A program made the position numbers and the translations under genes. A DNA stretch of 6,265 nt from Ilumatobacteraceae bacterium (lineage in GTDB: Bacteria; Actinomycetota; Acidimicrobiia; Acidimicrobiales; Ilumatobacteraceae): positions 1-6,265 of the forward strand of contig JAEMRY010000071.1 in the NCBI GenBank assembly GCA_016463105.1, read 5' to 3'. Below are positions 1 to 5,719 of this stretch, piece after piece. The notes beneath the pieces were generated by a model that searched no databases, was not told the origin of the DNA, and saw nothing but the letters and a program-made list of their open reading frames with translations. How positions within the stretch are numbered: the first letter of the stretch is position 1; the number at the start of each line of letters is the position of its first letter.

Positions 1-111
1 ATTCGTGAGCCTGGTGTTGAGCGTTGTGCTCACAACTAGGTCTGAGTTGTTGCATGTGTGCGCGGGTATTGCAATGCGTCATCTGAAAAATCCACAAGTA
101 GCCTTCGCGAT
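1..111. other. selC upstream region, no supported gene
   Basis: No protein-coding gene is supported here. Frame +1 reads only 12 codons to a TAG at 37-39, which could be the tail of an upstream gene but is too short to assign. The stretch contains a 6+6 inverted repeat with a 2-base centre (23-36) that overlaps a second possible hairpin (32-50, 6-bp stem, 7-base loop). Either could be an operator or the end of an upstream transcript; neither is followed by a T-run. A weak promoter for the tRNA is possible (TTGTTG at 47-52, TGCAAT at 70-75, 17-base spacer), but the hexamers match consensus poorly. Confidence 0.4.
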
Positions 112-207
112 GGAGGTGTCCGGGTACCTGGTGGGCTCCGCCGCCTTCAAAGCGGTTGGGACGAGTGAACCTCGTCCGGCGGGTTCGATTCCCGTCCGCC
201 TCCGCCA
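112..207 (+). tRNA. selC: tRNA-Sec (selenocysteine, anticodon TCA)
   Basis: This is the UGA-decoding selenocysteine tRNA, charged with serine and then converted to Sec-tRNA for delivery by SelB. The anticodon loop is 145-151 (CTTCAAA) with TCA at 147-149, on a 5-bp stem (140-144 with 152-156, including one G-T). The long variable arm is a perfect 7-bp stem (159-165 with 171-177) with a 5-base loop. The T arm (179-183 with 191-195) carries the loop TTCGATT. The acceptor 112-119 pairs with 196-203 over eight positions, as bacterial tRNA-Sec requires, but the eighth (T119/C196) is a mismatch. The D stem (122-128 with 133-138) forms six pairs if A126 bulges out, with loop TGGT. The discriminator is G204 and CCA is encoded at 205-207. 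Its length of 96 bases is close to the 95 of E. coli selC. No selA, selB, selD or selenoprotein gene lies in the window. Confidence 0.95.
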
Positions 208-211
208 ACAA

Positions 212-1129
212 TTACTGCGTGCGCAAAAGTTCAACCGCTAGTTGTGCGGCGATTCGTGCATTATTTTCGGCCAGCGAAAGATTCGCTCTAACGCTTGCGT
301 CTTCAGTTGCACGAGCAATAAATTTTAAAATGTGTGGAGTAACTGCCGCGCCGGTAATGCCTCTCGCAGTCGCATCTTTTATCGCCACTTCGGTGACATC
401 GTCCATGAACAACTTAAACAAGCCATCTTTTTCGGGCACCGGCACGCAAGTTAGAAGCCCACCCAAGCGTCCGAGCGCGTCGTTTGCGCGCACAATGTTT
501 GCAAGTTCTTCGATCGTGTCGACACGTGCCGGAATCGGAATGTCTCCTTCGCGTACTGTGAATTCTGGAAAGAAATCACAACCAAAACCAATTACGGGAA
601 CACTCAAAGTTTCAAGATATTCAAGAGTGCGCGGTAGATCGAGAAATGATTTTGCACCAGCGCAAACTGTTACGACATGATGTTGTGCAATTGCACCGAG
701 GTCACTGCTGATATCGCCAGAAATTTCGGCGCCACGGTGCACACCGCCGATTCCGCCTGTTGAGAAAACACGAACTCCAGCTTTGGCAGCAAGCAACAAT
801 GAAGATGAAACAGTTGTTGCACCAACGGCCCAACGTTGCGCAATTGCTAATCCAAGTTCACGTTCGCCTACTTTTTTTGCGGGGCCAAGAATTAATGACC
901 ACTCGCTTTCGTCGATACCGACGCGAGCGACACCATCAAGCACTGCCGTAATTGCTGGCACGACGCCATAACTGCGCAATGCAGTTGTGCATCGTTGCAG
1001 GGCCTCAAGATTTGCCGGTGAGGGCAAACCCAGATTTGAAAAAATAGTTGACTCAAGTGCGACGACTGGTTTGTGTTGCGAGAGCGCTGATCTGACCTCA
1101 TCGCTGACACGAATTTGAGATGAGTTCAT
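212..1129 (-). CDS. psuG: Pseudouridine-5'-phosphate glycosidase
   Basis: PsuG cleaves the C-C glycosidic bond of pseudouridine 5'-phosphate to uracil and ribose 5-phosphate in the cytoplasm. The 305-residue product has the usual family length. Family motifs seen are VALEST (Glu26), KVGEREL (Lys86), STGGIGGVHRGAE (123-135), CAGAKS (Lys160) and ENNARIAA (288-295). By alignment from memory, Glu26, Lys86, Lys160 and one of the C-terminal asparagines match the E. coli catalytic residues Glu31, Lys93, Lys166 (the Schiff-base lysine) and Asn289. The ATG at 1129 is chosen because it overlaps the upstream kinase stop as ATGA, which implies translational coupling; an in-frame extension to 1198 would overlap the kinase more and adds no family sequence. 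The stop at 212-214 lies 4 bases from the oppositely oriented selC. The segment around 228-236 (CVPVPEKDG) departs from the usual NPVPEE form. Confidence 0.93.
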   Translation of the reverse strand: MNSSQIRVSDEVRSALSQHKPVVALESTIFSNLGLPSPANLEALQRCTTALRSYGVVPAITAVLDGVARVGIDESEWSLILGPAKKVGERELGLAIAQRWAVGATTVSSSLLLAAKAGVRVFSTGGIGGVHRGAEISGDISSDLGAIAQHHVVTVCAGAKSFLDLPRTLEYLETLSVPVIGFGCDFFPEFTVREGDIPIPARVDTIEELANIVRANDALGRLGGLLTCVPVPEKDGLFKLFMDDVTEVAIKDATARGITGAAVTPHILKFIARATEDASVRANLSLAENNARIAAQLAVELLRTQ

Positions 1130-2028
1130 TGGGTATCCATTGTCGCGCCCGGACTGCGTAAAACACGTGCGGCTAGTTGATGACCAGCCAGCACACAATC
1201 GCGAAGCGAAATATCAGTGATCGTGTCTACACCTATATATACATTCTGATACGAGTTCAAAAACCCGGCGGCAAAGGCATCACCAGCGCCAGTTGTATCG
1301 ATGATTTGGCTGACTGGGGCAACTTCGACTGTCGTTGAACCATCACGAGTGATCAAGGTTGTTGGCGAGGCACCTGCTTTAATCACAACAATTGGAACAT
1401 TGATTGGATCAGCCATCAACCTGATTGTCTTTGCTTCGTCGGTGTTACAAAATAGAACCTGTGGCTGTATCTTGGCGATAACTTGGCGAAACTCACTAAC
1501 TCCGTAAGCCTCAATTAGTGATGCTGAAGATGCATCAATCGTGACTGGAATATTTTTTTCGTGCGCTGTGGCGATGCAGGCCTGTGTTGCTGTCGCTAAT
1601 GATTCAGAAAATAATGAATATGCAGGCACATGCAACAATGAAACATCGTCAAACCAGTTATCTGGAGCAGATAAAAGTTGAGTTGAAGCGGCGCGATCGG
1701 TAAGCATTGTGCGTTCACCATCTGGAGAAACAATTACAACGATCGAGCCAGTGCGACCAGATCTAACTACACATGGGTCGACACCTGCAATTTGAAGCAC
1801 TTCGATTAGTTGTTCACCGAGACGATCATCCCCGACTTGGGCGATGAGTCTGGCACCTATTGAATTCGGATTTTCTCGTGTTGCAATACGTGCAGCAAAC
1901 ACGGCAACGTTTGATGCACTGCCACCGCGTGTTCGAACTATTTGCGACGGTGTGTCAGTGCCGTAATTTAATGATTCAGGTAACCAAACAACAATGTCTT
2001 CGACAAGATCACCGATGACGCACAACAC
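1126..2028 (-). CDS. psuK: PfkB-family kinase, likely pseudouridine kinase
   Basis: A ribokinase/PfkB fold sugar or nucleoside kinase of 300 residues, normal for the family. The N-terminal signature is around RGGSASNVAVFAARI (34-48). The C-terminal ATP-binding and catalytic signature DTTGAGD is at 244-250, with Asp250 as the expected catalytic base. The family alone does not fix the substrate. The ATGA overlap with psuG downstream makes pseudouridine to pseudouridine 5'-phosphate by far the most likely reaction; another nucleoside or sugar is the alternative. The start is GTG at 2028, because the protein then opens with the beta strand LCVIGDLVEDIVV expected at the start of this fold, and the only sense codons between it and the in-frame stop of the sigma gene at 2041 are not starts. 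No clear Shine-Dalgarno sequence is seen, so translation probably relies on coupling to the sigma gene 12 bases upstream. Confidence 0.85.
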   Translation of the reverse strand: MLCVIGDLVEDIVVWLPESLNYGTDTPSQIVRTRGGSASNVAVFAARIATRENPNSIGARLIAQVGDDRLGEQLIEVLQIAGVDPCVVRSGRTGSIVVIVSPDGERTMLTDRAASTQLLSAPDNWFDDVSLLHVPAYSLFSESLATATQACIATAHEKNIPVTIDASSASLIEAYGVSEFRQVIAKIQPQVLFCNTDEAKTIRLMADPINVPIVVIKAGASPTTLITRDGSTTVEVAPVSQIIDTTGAGDAFAAGFLNSYQNVYIGVDTITDISLRDCVLAGHQLAARVLRSPGATMDTQ

Positions 2029-2040
2029 GTCGTGGCGCGA

Positions 2041-2979
2041 TTAGACGGAGAGAAGGTCGCGAGCACCAGTGTCACTTGATGGGTGACGAAGCTTGCTCAT
2101 CGCGCGGGCTTCAATTTGTCGAATGCGCTCGCGAGTTAAGTTAAATGCTTCGCCAACTTCTTCGAGTGTGCGTGGCTCGCCACGATCAAGACCAAAACGC
2201 AAAGCCAAGATTTCGCGCTCGCGTTGATCAAGTGGTGCAAGCAGTCGTGAAATTTCTTCTGGCAATAAAGCGGTTGCAGCAACTTCAAACGGTGACTCTG
2301 CAGAACGGTCTTCAACAACATCGCCCAACTCTGCATCGCCGTCTTCTCGCAATGGTTCTGAAAGTGAGAGTGGTTCAGCAGCGAAACGCAATGCTTCAGT
2401 CACTTTGTCTGCTGGCATTTCAACTTCTGCTGCTAGTTCGGCAAGTGTTGCATGTCGACCGAACTTCAACTCAAGGCGCGAACGCGCTTTTTGCAAACGG
2501 GCGAGTGTGTCACCAGCATGAACCGGAAGCCGAATTGTGCGCCCTGTGTTGGCGATGCCACGAGTGATCGCTTGGCGAATCCACCAAGTTGCATATGTCG
2601 AAAATTTGAAACCTTTTCGCCAGTCAAACTTTTCGACGGCGTGCATTAATCCAAGGTTGCCTTCTTGAATCAAATCGAGCAGTGGCAGGCCAGATGCTTG
2701 ATATTTTTTGGCAATCGAAACGACGAGTCGCAAATTTGATTGCACAAATTGGCGTTCAGCACGTGCACCGGCGCGAACAACTTTGTTGAGTTCGCGACGC
2801 TTAGTTGGATTAACTTGCTTTTCTGTTCTCTTGAGTGTGACGTCGGCTGCTTTGCCTTCTTCGATGGCTTTTGCCAAGCGAACTTCGTCGTCTTTGGTGA
2901 GCAAAACATACTGACCGATATCGGTGAGGTAAAGCCGGACTAGATCTTCGTCGTCTCGGTCAATTCGCTCTTTGGCCAC
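2041..2979 (-). CDS. RNA polymerase sigma-70 family factor (group 1/2)
   Basis: A primary-like sigma factor that guides RNA polymerase to promoters. The 312 residues hold region 1.2 (DLVRLYLTDIGQYVLLT, 12-28), a charged linker, region 2 (about 77-147, including VQSNLRLVVSIAKKY, DLIQEGNLGLMHAVEKFD and the aromatic FSTYATWWIRQAI melting region), region 3 (about 153-225) and region 4, with the helix-turn-helix TLEEVGEAFNLTRERIRQIEA near the C-terminus. The acidic region 1.1 of large RpoD proteins is absent, so this could be a group 2 SigB-type factor or a short principal sigma; the sequence does not decide. The start is GTG at 2979, preceded by AGGGG five bases away and by an in-frame stop just upstream. 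It is the first gene of an apparent operon with psuK and psuG. Confidence 0.93.
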   Translation of the reverse strand: MAKERIDRDDEDLVRLYLTDIGQYVLLTKDDEVRLAKAIEEGKAADVTLKRTEKQVNPTKRRELNKVVRAGARAERQFVQSNLRLVVSIAKKYQASGLPLLDLIQEGNLGLMHAVEKFDWRKGFKFSTYATWWIRQAITRGIANTGRTIRLPVHAGDTLARLQKARSRLELKFGRHATLAELAAEVEMPADKVTEALRFAAEPLSLSEPLREDGDAELGDVVEDRSAESPFEVAATALLPEEISRLLAPLDQREREILALRFGLDRGEPRTLEEVGEAFNLTRERIRQIEARAMSKLRHPSSDTGARDLLSV

Positions 2980-2984
2980 GTATT

Positions 2985-2989
2985 CCCCT
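2985..2989 (-). promoter_or_regulatory. Shine-Dalgarno of the sigma factor gene
   Basis: On the minus strand this reads AGGGG, within AAGGGGAA, five bases before the GTG at 2979. It decides that start. The site overlaps one arm of a small inverted repeat, CTTAA-3 bases-TTAAG (2988-3000), which could affect access to it. Confidence 0.7.
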
Positions 2990-3096
2990 TAATCCTTAAG
3001 CCACACTCGGTGCGACACGCCTAACGATACCGACGAGGCATAGAACCTACACGCGAAAATCACGAATATTTATGTGCCAAAATGGGCAAAAACTGC

Positions 3097-3100
3097 GAGG
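3097..3100 (+). promoter_or_regulatory. Shine-Dalgarno of the ABM-fold gene
   Basis: GAGG lies nine bases before the ATG at 3110. It favours that ATG over the in-frame GTG at 3074, which has no such site. Confidence 0.5.
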
Positions 3101-3109
3101 CTAAAGATT

Positions 3110-3427
3110 ATGACTTCTGGGGATGTTTCGATTGCTGTCGTCACCCTGCAGTTTGACGCGTCGAATTTGGGTGGGTTAGTTGCGGTGCTTTCTAAATATG
3201 TTGTGATGACACGCATGTCTCCGGGTTGTCGAAATGTTGATTTAGTTATTTCGGCGGTGCGAGATAATCGTGTGTTAGTAATTCAAAAATGGGATTCGAT
3301 CGAGGCCCAACGCACACATTTTGACAGTGCACTAATGGTTGAAATGGCGAAATCTTGTAAAAATTTGTTGACAAAAGCCCCAGAAGTTGAATTATGGGAC
3401 TCAATTAGTTCACACGATCTTGCATAG
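3110..3427 (+). CDS. Small ABM-fold (monooxygenase-like) protein
   Basis: A 105-residue protein with the pattern of the antibiotic biosynthesis monooxygenase (ABM) dimeric alpha-beta fold: an opening strand (VSIAVVTLQF, 6-15), a helix, the family-like turn MSPGCRNVDLVIS (36-48), the strand RVLVIQKWDS (54-63), a helix with the typical AQRTHFDSALMVEM (66-79), and a last strand around VELWDSI. Members include cofactor-free quinol monooxygenases and many proteins of unknown substrate, so no reaction is assigned. The start is ATG at 3110, supported by GAGG upstream; an in-frame GTG at 3074 would add 12 residues of basic sequence unlike the family. It ends 32 bases before the Bax inhibitor gene, which probably has its own promoter. 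Confidence 0.78.
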   Translation: MTSGDVSIAVVTLQFDASNLGGLVAVLSKYVVMTRMSPGCRNVDLVISAVRDNRVLVIQKWDSIEAQRTHFDSALMVEMAKSCKNLLTKAPEVELWDSISSHDLA

Positions 3428-3446
3428 TTTAAGAATCGCTAACTGT

Positions 3447-3452
3447 TAATAT
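3447..3452 (+). promoter_or_regulatory. -10 element for a leaderless Bax inhibitor mRNA
   Basis: TAATAT fits the -10 consensus at five of six positions and ends 7 bases before the ATG at 3460, so transcription should begin at or next to the start codon. There is no Shine-Dalgarno sequence in the 32-base gap. The -35 side is poor, as is common in actinobacteria. Leaderless mRNAs are well known in this phylum; that this is one is inference. Confidence 0.55.
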
Positions 3453-3459
3453 CTAAGTT

Positions 3460-4296
3460 ATGGCAAATCCAATACTTAACGAAAAGTCGTTTAACAAAGT
3501 TATTCAGCGCAGTGCTGGTCAAGCAGGTTGGGCAGCACCTCAAGCAGGGCAGCAGGCATCGCCACAGATAATTAATGCTCCGATCAATGATGGTCCTGTT
3601 TCGCCATATCGATCAGCCGATGCAATGACAGCAAGTGGCACAGCGAGTGCCGCGTTGTTGTTGATGTTATTGCTCGTCGCGTCAGCAATTTTTGGTTGGT
3701 CGGCAGTTGGTGAATCGGCAGATGGTGCTGTGCAGTTTCCTGGTTGGACAATCGGCGGAATCTTCATTGGCTTTGCCGTTGCGATTGTTTTGACGTTTAA
3801 GCCGAAATTGGCTCGGGTCTTGGCACCTGTTTATGCAATCGCCGAAGGTGTTTTTGTTGGTGCGATCTCGAAAGTTTTCAACACAGCATACGACGGCATA
3901 GTGATTCAGGCAGTTGGAGTAACGCTTGGTGTTTTCGTGGTGATGCTTGTTCTCTACCGCACAGGAGTAATTCGAGTGACAGACAAGATGCGTCGCACAG
4001 TGATCGGTGCAACAATGGGCATCGCAATTTTTTACGGTGTGTCGTTGCTACTTAATTTGTTTGGCATGAATATTTCGTTCTTCAATAGTTCAAGTTTGAT
4101 GAGCATCGGTTTTAGTTTTCTTGTTGCTGGTCTTGCAGCAATGAACTTGGCTCTCGATTTTGACTTCATTGAGCGTGGCGAACAAGCGGGCTTGCCAAAA
4201 TATATGGAGTGGTACGCCGCATTCGGATTGATGGTCACAATTGTTTGGCTCTACCTAGAAATCTTAAGACTTCTAGCAAAATTACGCGAGCGCTAA
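3460..4296 (+). CDS. Bax inhibitor-1/YccA family membrane protein
   Basis: An inner-membrane protein of the Bax inhibitor-1 (TMBIM) superfamily, in the actinobacterial form with a soluble N-terminal extension. Residues 1-58 are polar, rich in Ala, Gln and Pro, with no signal peptide. About seven membrane helices follow, near 61-83, 96-113, 118-140, 148-167, 179-203, 212-233 and 249-270. Family-like stretches are KPKLARVLAPVYAIAEGVFVG (115-135, split by the third helix) and the acidic segment ALDFDFIERGEQAGLPKYMEW (231-251) before the last helix. Eukaryotic and Bacillus relatives leak calcium or protons in a pH-dependent way through conserved acidic residues; the role in actinobacteria is unknown. 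The start is ATG at 3460, immediately after a good -10. It faces the minus-strand gene ending at 4313, with only 16 bases between stops. Confidence 0.9.
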   Translation: MANPILNEKSFNKVIQRSAGQAGWAAPQAGQQASPQIINAPINDGPVSPYRSADAMTASGTASAALLLMLLLVASAIFGWSAVGESADGAVQFPGWTIGGIFIGFAVAIVLTFKPKLARVLAPVYAIAEGVFVGAISKVFNTAYDGIVIQAVGVTLGVFVVMLVLYRTGVIRVTDKMRRTVIGATMGIAIFYGVSLLLNLFGMNISFFNSSSLMSIGFSFLVAGLAAMNLALDFDFIERGEQAGLPKYMEWYAAFGLMVTIVWLYLEILRLLAKLRER

Positions 4297-4311
4297 ATCT
4301 CGCTGAGTTTT
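4286..4311 (+). terminator. Possible weak terminator after the Bax inhibitor gene
   Basis: GCGAG (4286-4290) pairs with CTCGC (4299-4303) around an 8-base loop and is followed after four bases by TTTT (4308-4311). The stem is only 5 bp and the T-run short, so any termination would be weak. Confidence 0.3.
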
Positions 4312-4329
4312 GTCACGCGATCGCGTGAC
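4312..4329. repeat. Perfect 18-bp palindrome at convergent gene ends
   Basis: GTCACGCGA is followed directly by its exact reverse complement TCGCGTGAC. The core is GCGATCGC. It encodes the last residues and part of the stop of the minus-strand 179-residue protein and lies 16 bases past the Bax inhibitor stop. As RNA it can form a 7-bp stem with a 4-base GATC loop from either strand. Neither strand has a T-run directly after it, so it is not a textbook intrinsic terminator; a protein-binding site or bidirectional transcript end are the options. Confidence 0.6.
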
Positions 4330-4852
4330 GAGAAATTTCGGTTAATTGCGACCAAGTCAGGTCATCGGACTCCCAAATTGTTGCAAAGTGCTTGTCAGTC
4401 GCATCGTTGAATCCATGACGATTACGAAAGTTGTAGTGCCAGCGCTGTTTGTGAACTTTTAAGCCGAGTCTCGATAACCGACCAACACAGTACGTATCCC
4501 AAGTGGCAGCCTCAACGATTGAAAGATCTTCGTCTGCTGGCGCATCAGAAAAGTTTGGGGTGAGGCGATCTCGCACGCGCAACAAACCCCTTCCGAGAGA
4601 AAACTTTGTATTGTCAGCGCTGAAAGTCATTGGTTTTTTTAAGTTCTCAAATGCGGCACTCATCGCTAGAACATGAACTGGATCACCCATAGTTGTTGTA
4701 ACACGAGACATCGCAATTGTCTCATCTACTTCAATCGTTAAATTTGTCGACTCCATACCCAAAAGAGTGAGCATTTCTTTTGCGACACCAGCGATTTCAT
4801 CAGCATCGTATTTAACGATCGAAAAAATCGACGGTTCAACCGTCACTTTCAT
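4313..4852 (-). CDS. Conserved-looking protein of unknown function
   Basis: I do not recognise a named family. The 179-residue protein has no signal peptide or membrane helix and should be cytoplasmic. The N-terminal third alternates hydrophobic and acidic residues (LTIEVDETIAMSRV, 38-51). The middle has NTKFSLGRGLLRVRDRLTPNF (81-101), and the C-terminal half is rich in aromatic and basic residues (TWDTYCVGRLSRLG, 118-130; KQRWHYNFRNRHGFND, 135-150). The clean domain-like motifs suggest a genuine conserved protein; the His/Arg/aromatic cluster could bind an anion, but that is a guess. The ATG at 4852 follows the stop of the ferritin-like gene by nine bases without a Shine-Dalgarno sequence, so expression is probably coupled to it and the two may work together. 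The last codons lie in an 18-bp palindrome. Confidence 0.8.
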   Translation of the reverse strand: MKVTVEPSIFSIVKYDADEIAGVAKEMLTLLGMESTNLTIEVDETIAMSRVTTTMGDPVHVLAMSAAFENLKKPMTFSADNTKFSLGRGLLRVRDRLTPNFSDAPADEDLSIVEAATWDTYCVGRLSRLGLKVHKQRWHYNFRNRHGFNDATDKHFATIWESDDLTWSQLTEISRHAIA

Positions 4853-4861
4853 CGCGACTAC

Positions 4862-5698
4862 TTAGGCAGGCGAGGTAGCGAGTGTTTTTTCTAATGCTTC
4901 ACGACGCTCATTGAGCGCAGCGAGTGAGACGTCAGCGATTTCTGTGAGTTCACCTTCGCTGAAACCAGCGAGTTCGCGAAATCGTCGCGCAAGTAAAATT
5001 GGTGACTCATCACTTTCGCTGCGAAGTCCGCCATAGCTAAATATTTTGTCAACAACAGATTGAAACTCAAGTGCCTTTGCACGTCGCTCTGGATCATTTT
5101 CGGTAATTTTTCGCAACCAAACACTGCCCATCTTTACGTGAGTCACTTCATCGGCAAGCATCCAGTCTTCACAGAAAGCGAGATATGGATCGCCAGCGAG
5201 TTCTCCGAATTCTTTCATCGTTGTGAACACATCAATTGCGAGTCCTTCAAGGGCACGGTTGACACCAGCAAGTCGGAGCACTGGGTCTTGACTGCAAGCA
5301 GCAGCGAACAACACGGTGTTCTCGACGAACTGCCCTAGTTCTGTTCCCATCCACTCAGAAAGTTTTACGCTGATTTCTACGTGGCGTGCTTCGTCCCAAC
5401 ATTGGCGAGCCATATCAAGTTTGAGTTCGAACGGTGCTTCTTCACCAGTTACAAAATCAAAACATGTTCGTCCTGCACCTTCGAGTGCTTGAATTTCTCC
5501 GACCATGATTCCGTGCATCAAACTTCGTGCAGCGTCGGTTGCATCGGGTCGTGCAGGTGTGAGGCGATTCGTGCTGCGAGCTTTGCGGATTACGCCAGTG
5601 TTGCTCGTGCCACGCGGGTCGGCCATGCGCTCTTCGTTGGTGGCTTGATTGAATCGCTCATCACGAGCCAAGTCTTGAACCGGAAAAAATTTTCTCAT
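4862..5698 (-). CDS. Ferritin-like di-iron protein
   Basis: A 278-residue four-helix-bundle protein of the ferritin-like superfamily, resembling the DUF455/MiaE-like group. The di-iron ligand pattern is complete: Glu68 (VGEIQALEG; Glu73 is the alternative), Glu103 and His106 (DEARH), Glu151 (NRALEG), and Glu184 and His187 (DEVTH), so each half supplies one Glu and one ExxH. This supports an oxygen- or peroxide-activating di-iron site; whether it is an oxidase, a hydroxylase or a store cannot be read here. Residues 1-55 form a polar lead, and 225-278 a charged helical tail. ATG at 5698 is preferred to the adjacent GTG at 5701, because AGGGG lies 6 bases before the ATG but only 3 before the GTG. 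An internal Met at 25 (MADPRG) is a less likely start. It sits between a second ferritin-like gene and the unknown 179-residue protein. Confidence 0.85.
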   Translation of the reverse strand: MRKFFPVQDLARDERFNQATNEERMADPRGTSNTGVIRKARSTNRLTPARPDATDAARSLMHGIMVGEIQALEGAGRTCFDFVTGEEAPFELKLDMARQCWDEARHVEISVKLSEWMGTELGQFVENTVLFAAACSQDPVLRLAGVNRALEGLAIDVFTTMKEFGELAGDPYLAFCEDWMLADEVTHVKMGSVWLRKITENDPERRAKALEFQSVVDKIFSYGGLRSESDESPILLARRFRELAGFSEGELTEIADVSLAALNERREALEKTLATSPA

Positions 5699-5704
5699 CA
5701 CTAA

Positions 5705-5709
5705 CCCCT
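5705..5709 (-). promoter_or_regulatory. Shine-Dalgarno of the di-iron protein gene
   Basis: On the minus strand this reads AGGGG and lies 6 bases before the ATG at 5698. It decides between that ATG and the overlapping in-frame GTG at 5701. Confidence 0.65.
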
Positions 5710-5719
5710 GACTAGTTAT

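Larger units (their letters stand above)
2980..3109. promoter_or_regulatory. Divergent intergenic region, sigma operon and ABM gene
   Basis: The 130 bases between two divergent genes must hold the promoters of both operons. I could not pick a convincing -35/-10 pair for either strand. On the plus strand TAGAAC and GAATAT with a 17-base spacer (about 3041-3069) is a weak candidate. On the minus strand AT-rich sequence around 3060-3090 is the likeliest promoter area. No riboswitch-like fold was recognised. Confidence 0.4.

Noticed and set aside
5..241. Open plus-strand frame running through the selC region.
   Set aside because: It crosses the whole tRNA gene and the psuG tail, and its translation has no recognisable domain.
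156..680. Long plus-strand open frame of 174 codons antisense to psuG.
   Set aside because: It starts within the tRNA and mirrors the codons of a clear psuG; its low-complexity Ser/Ala/Arg composition looks like no protein family.
1097..1128. UGA stop of psuK followed 2 bases later by a 6-bp stem with a 16-base loop (1119-1124 with 1097-1102), resembling a bacterial SECIS in a genome that has selC.
   Set aside because: The UGA is explained by the ATGA overlap with psuG, the kinase is already full length, PfkB kinases are not known selenoproteins, and the readthrough peptide resembles nothing.
1130..1198. N-terminal extension of psuG upstream of 1129.
   Set aside because: It overlaps the kinase coding end by about 70 bases, and family members begin near the chosen ATG, which forms a classic ATGA coupling.
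2145..2567. 140-codon plus-strand open frame antisense to the sigma factor.
   Set aside because: It is the shadow of the highly conserved sigma regions 2-4, rich in Arg, Gln and Leu with no family pattern.
3074..3109. Earlier GTG start for the ABM-fold gene.
   Set aside because: No Shine-Dalgarno sequence precedes it, the extra residues are basic and unlike the family, and the ATG at 3110 has GAGG nine bases upstream.
4306..4332. UGA stop of the 179-residue protein inside a strong palindrome, considered as a Sec codon.
   Set aside because: The hairpin lies before and across the UGA, not after it as a bacterial SECIS does, and readthrough would enter antisense of the Bax inhibitor gene.
5060..5704. 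Plus-strand open frames opposite the di-iron protein.
   Set aside because: They are antisense shadows; the minus-strand frame has the full di-iron ligand set and a Shine-Dalgarno sequence.
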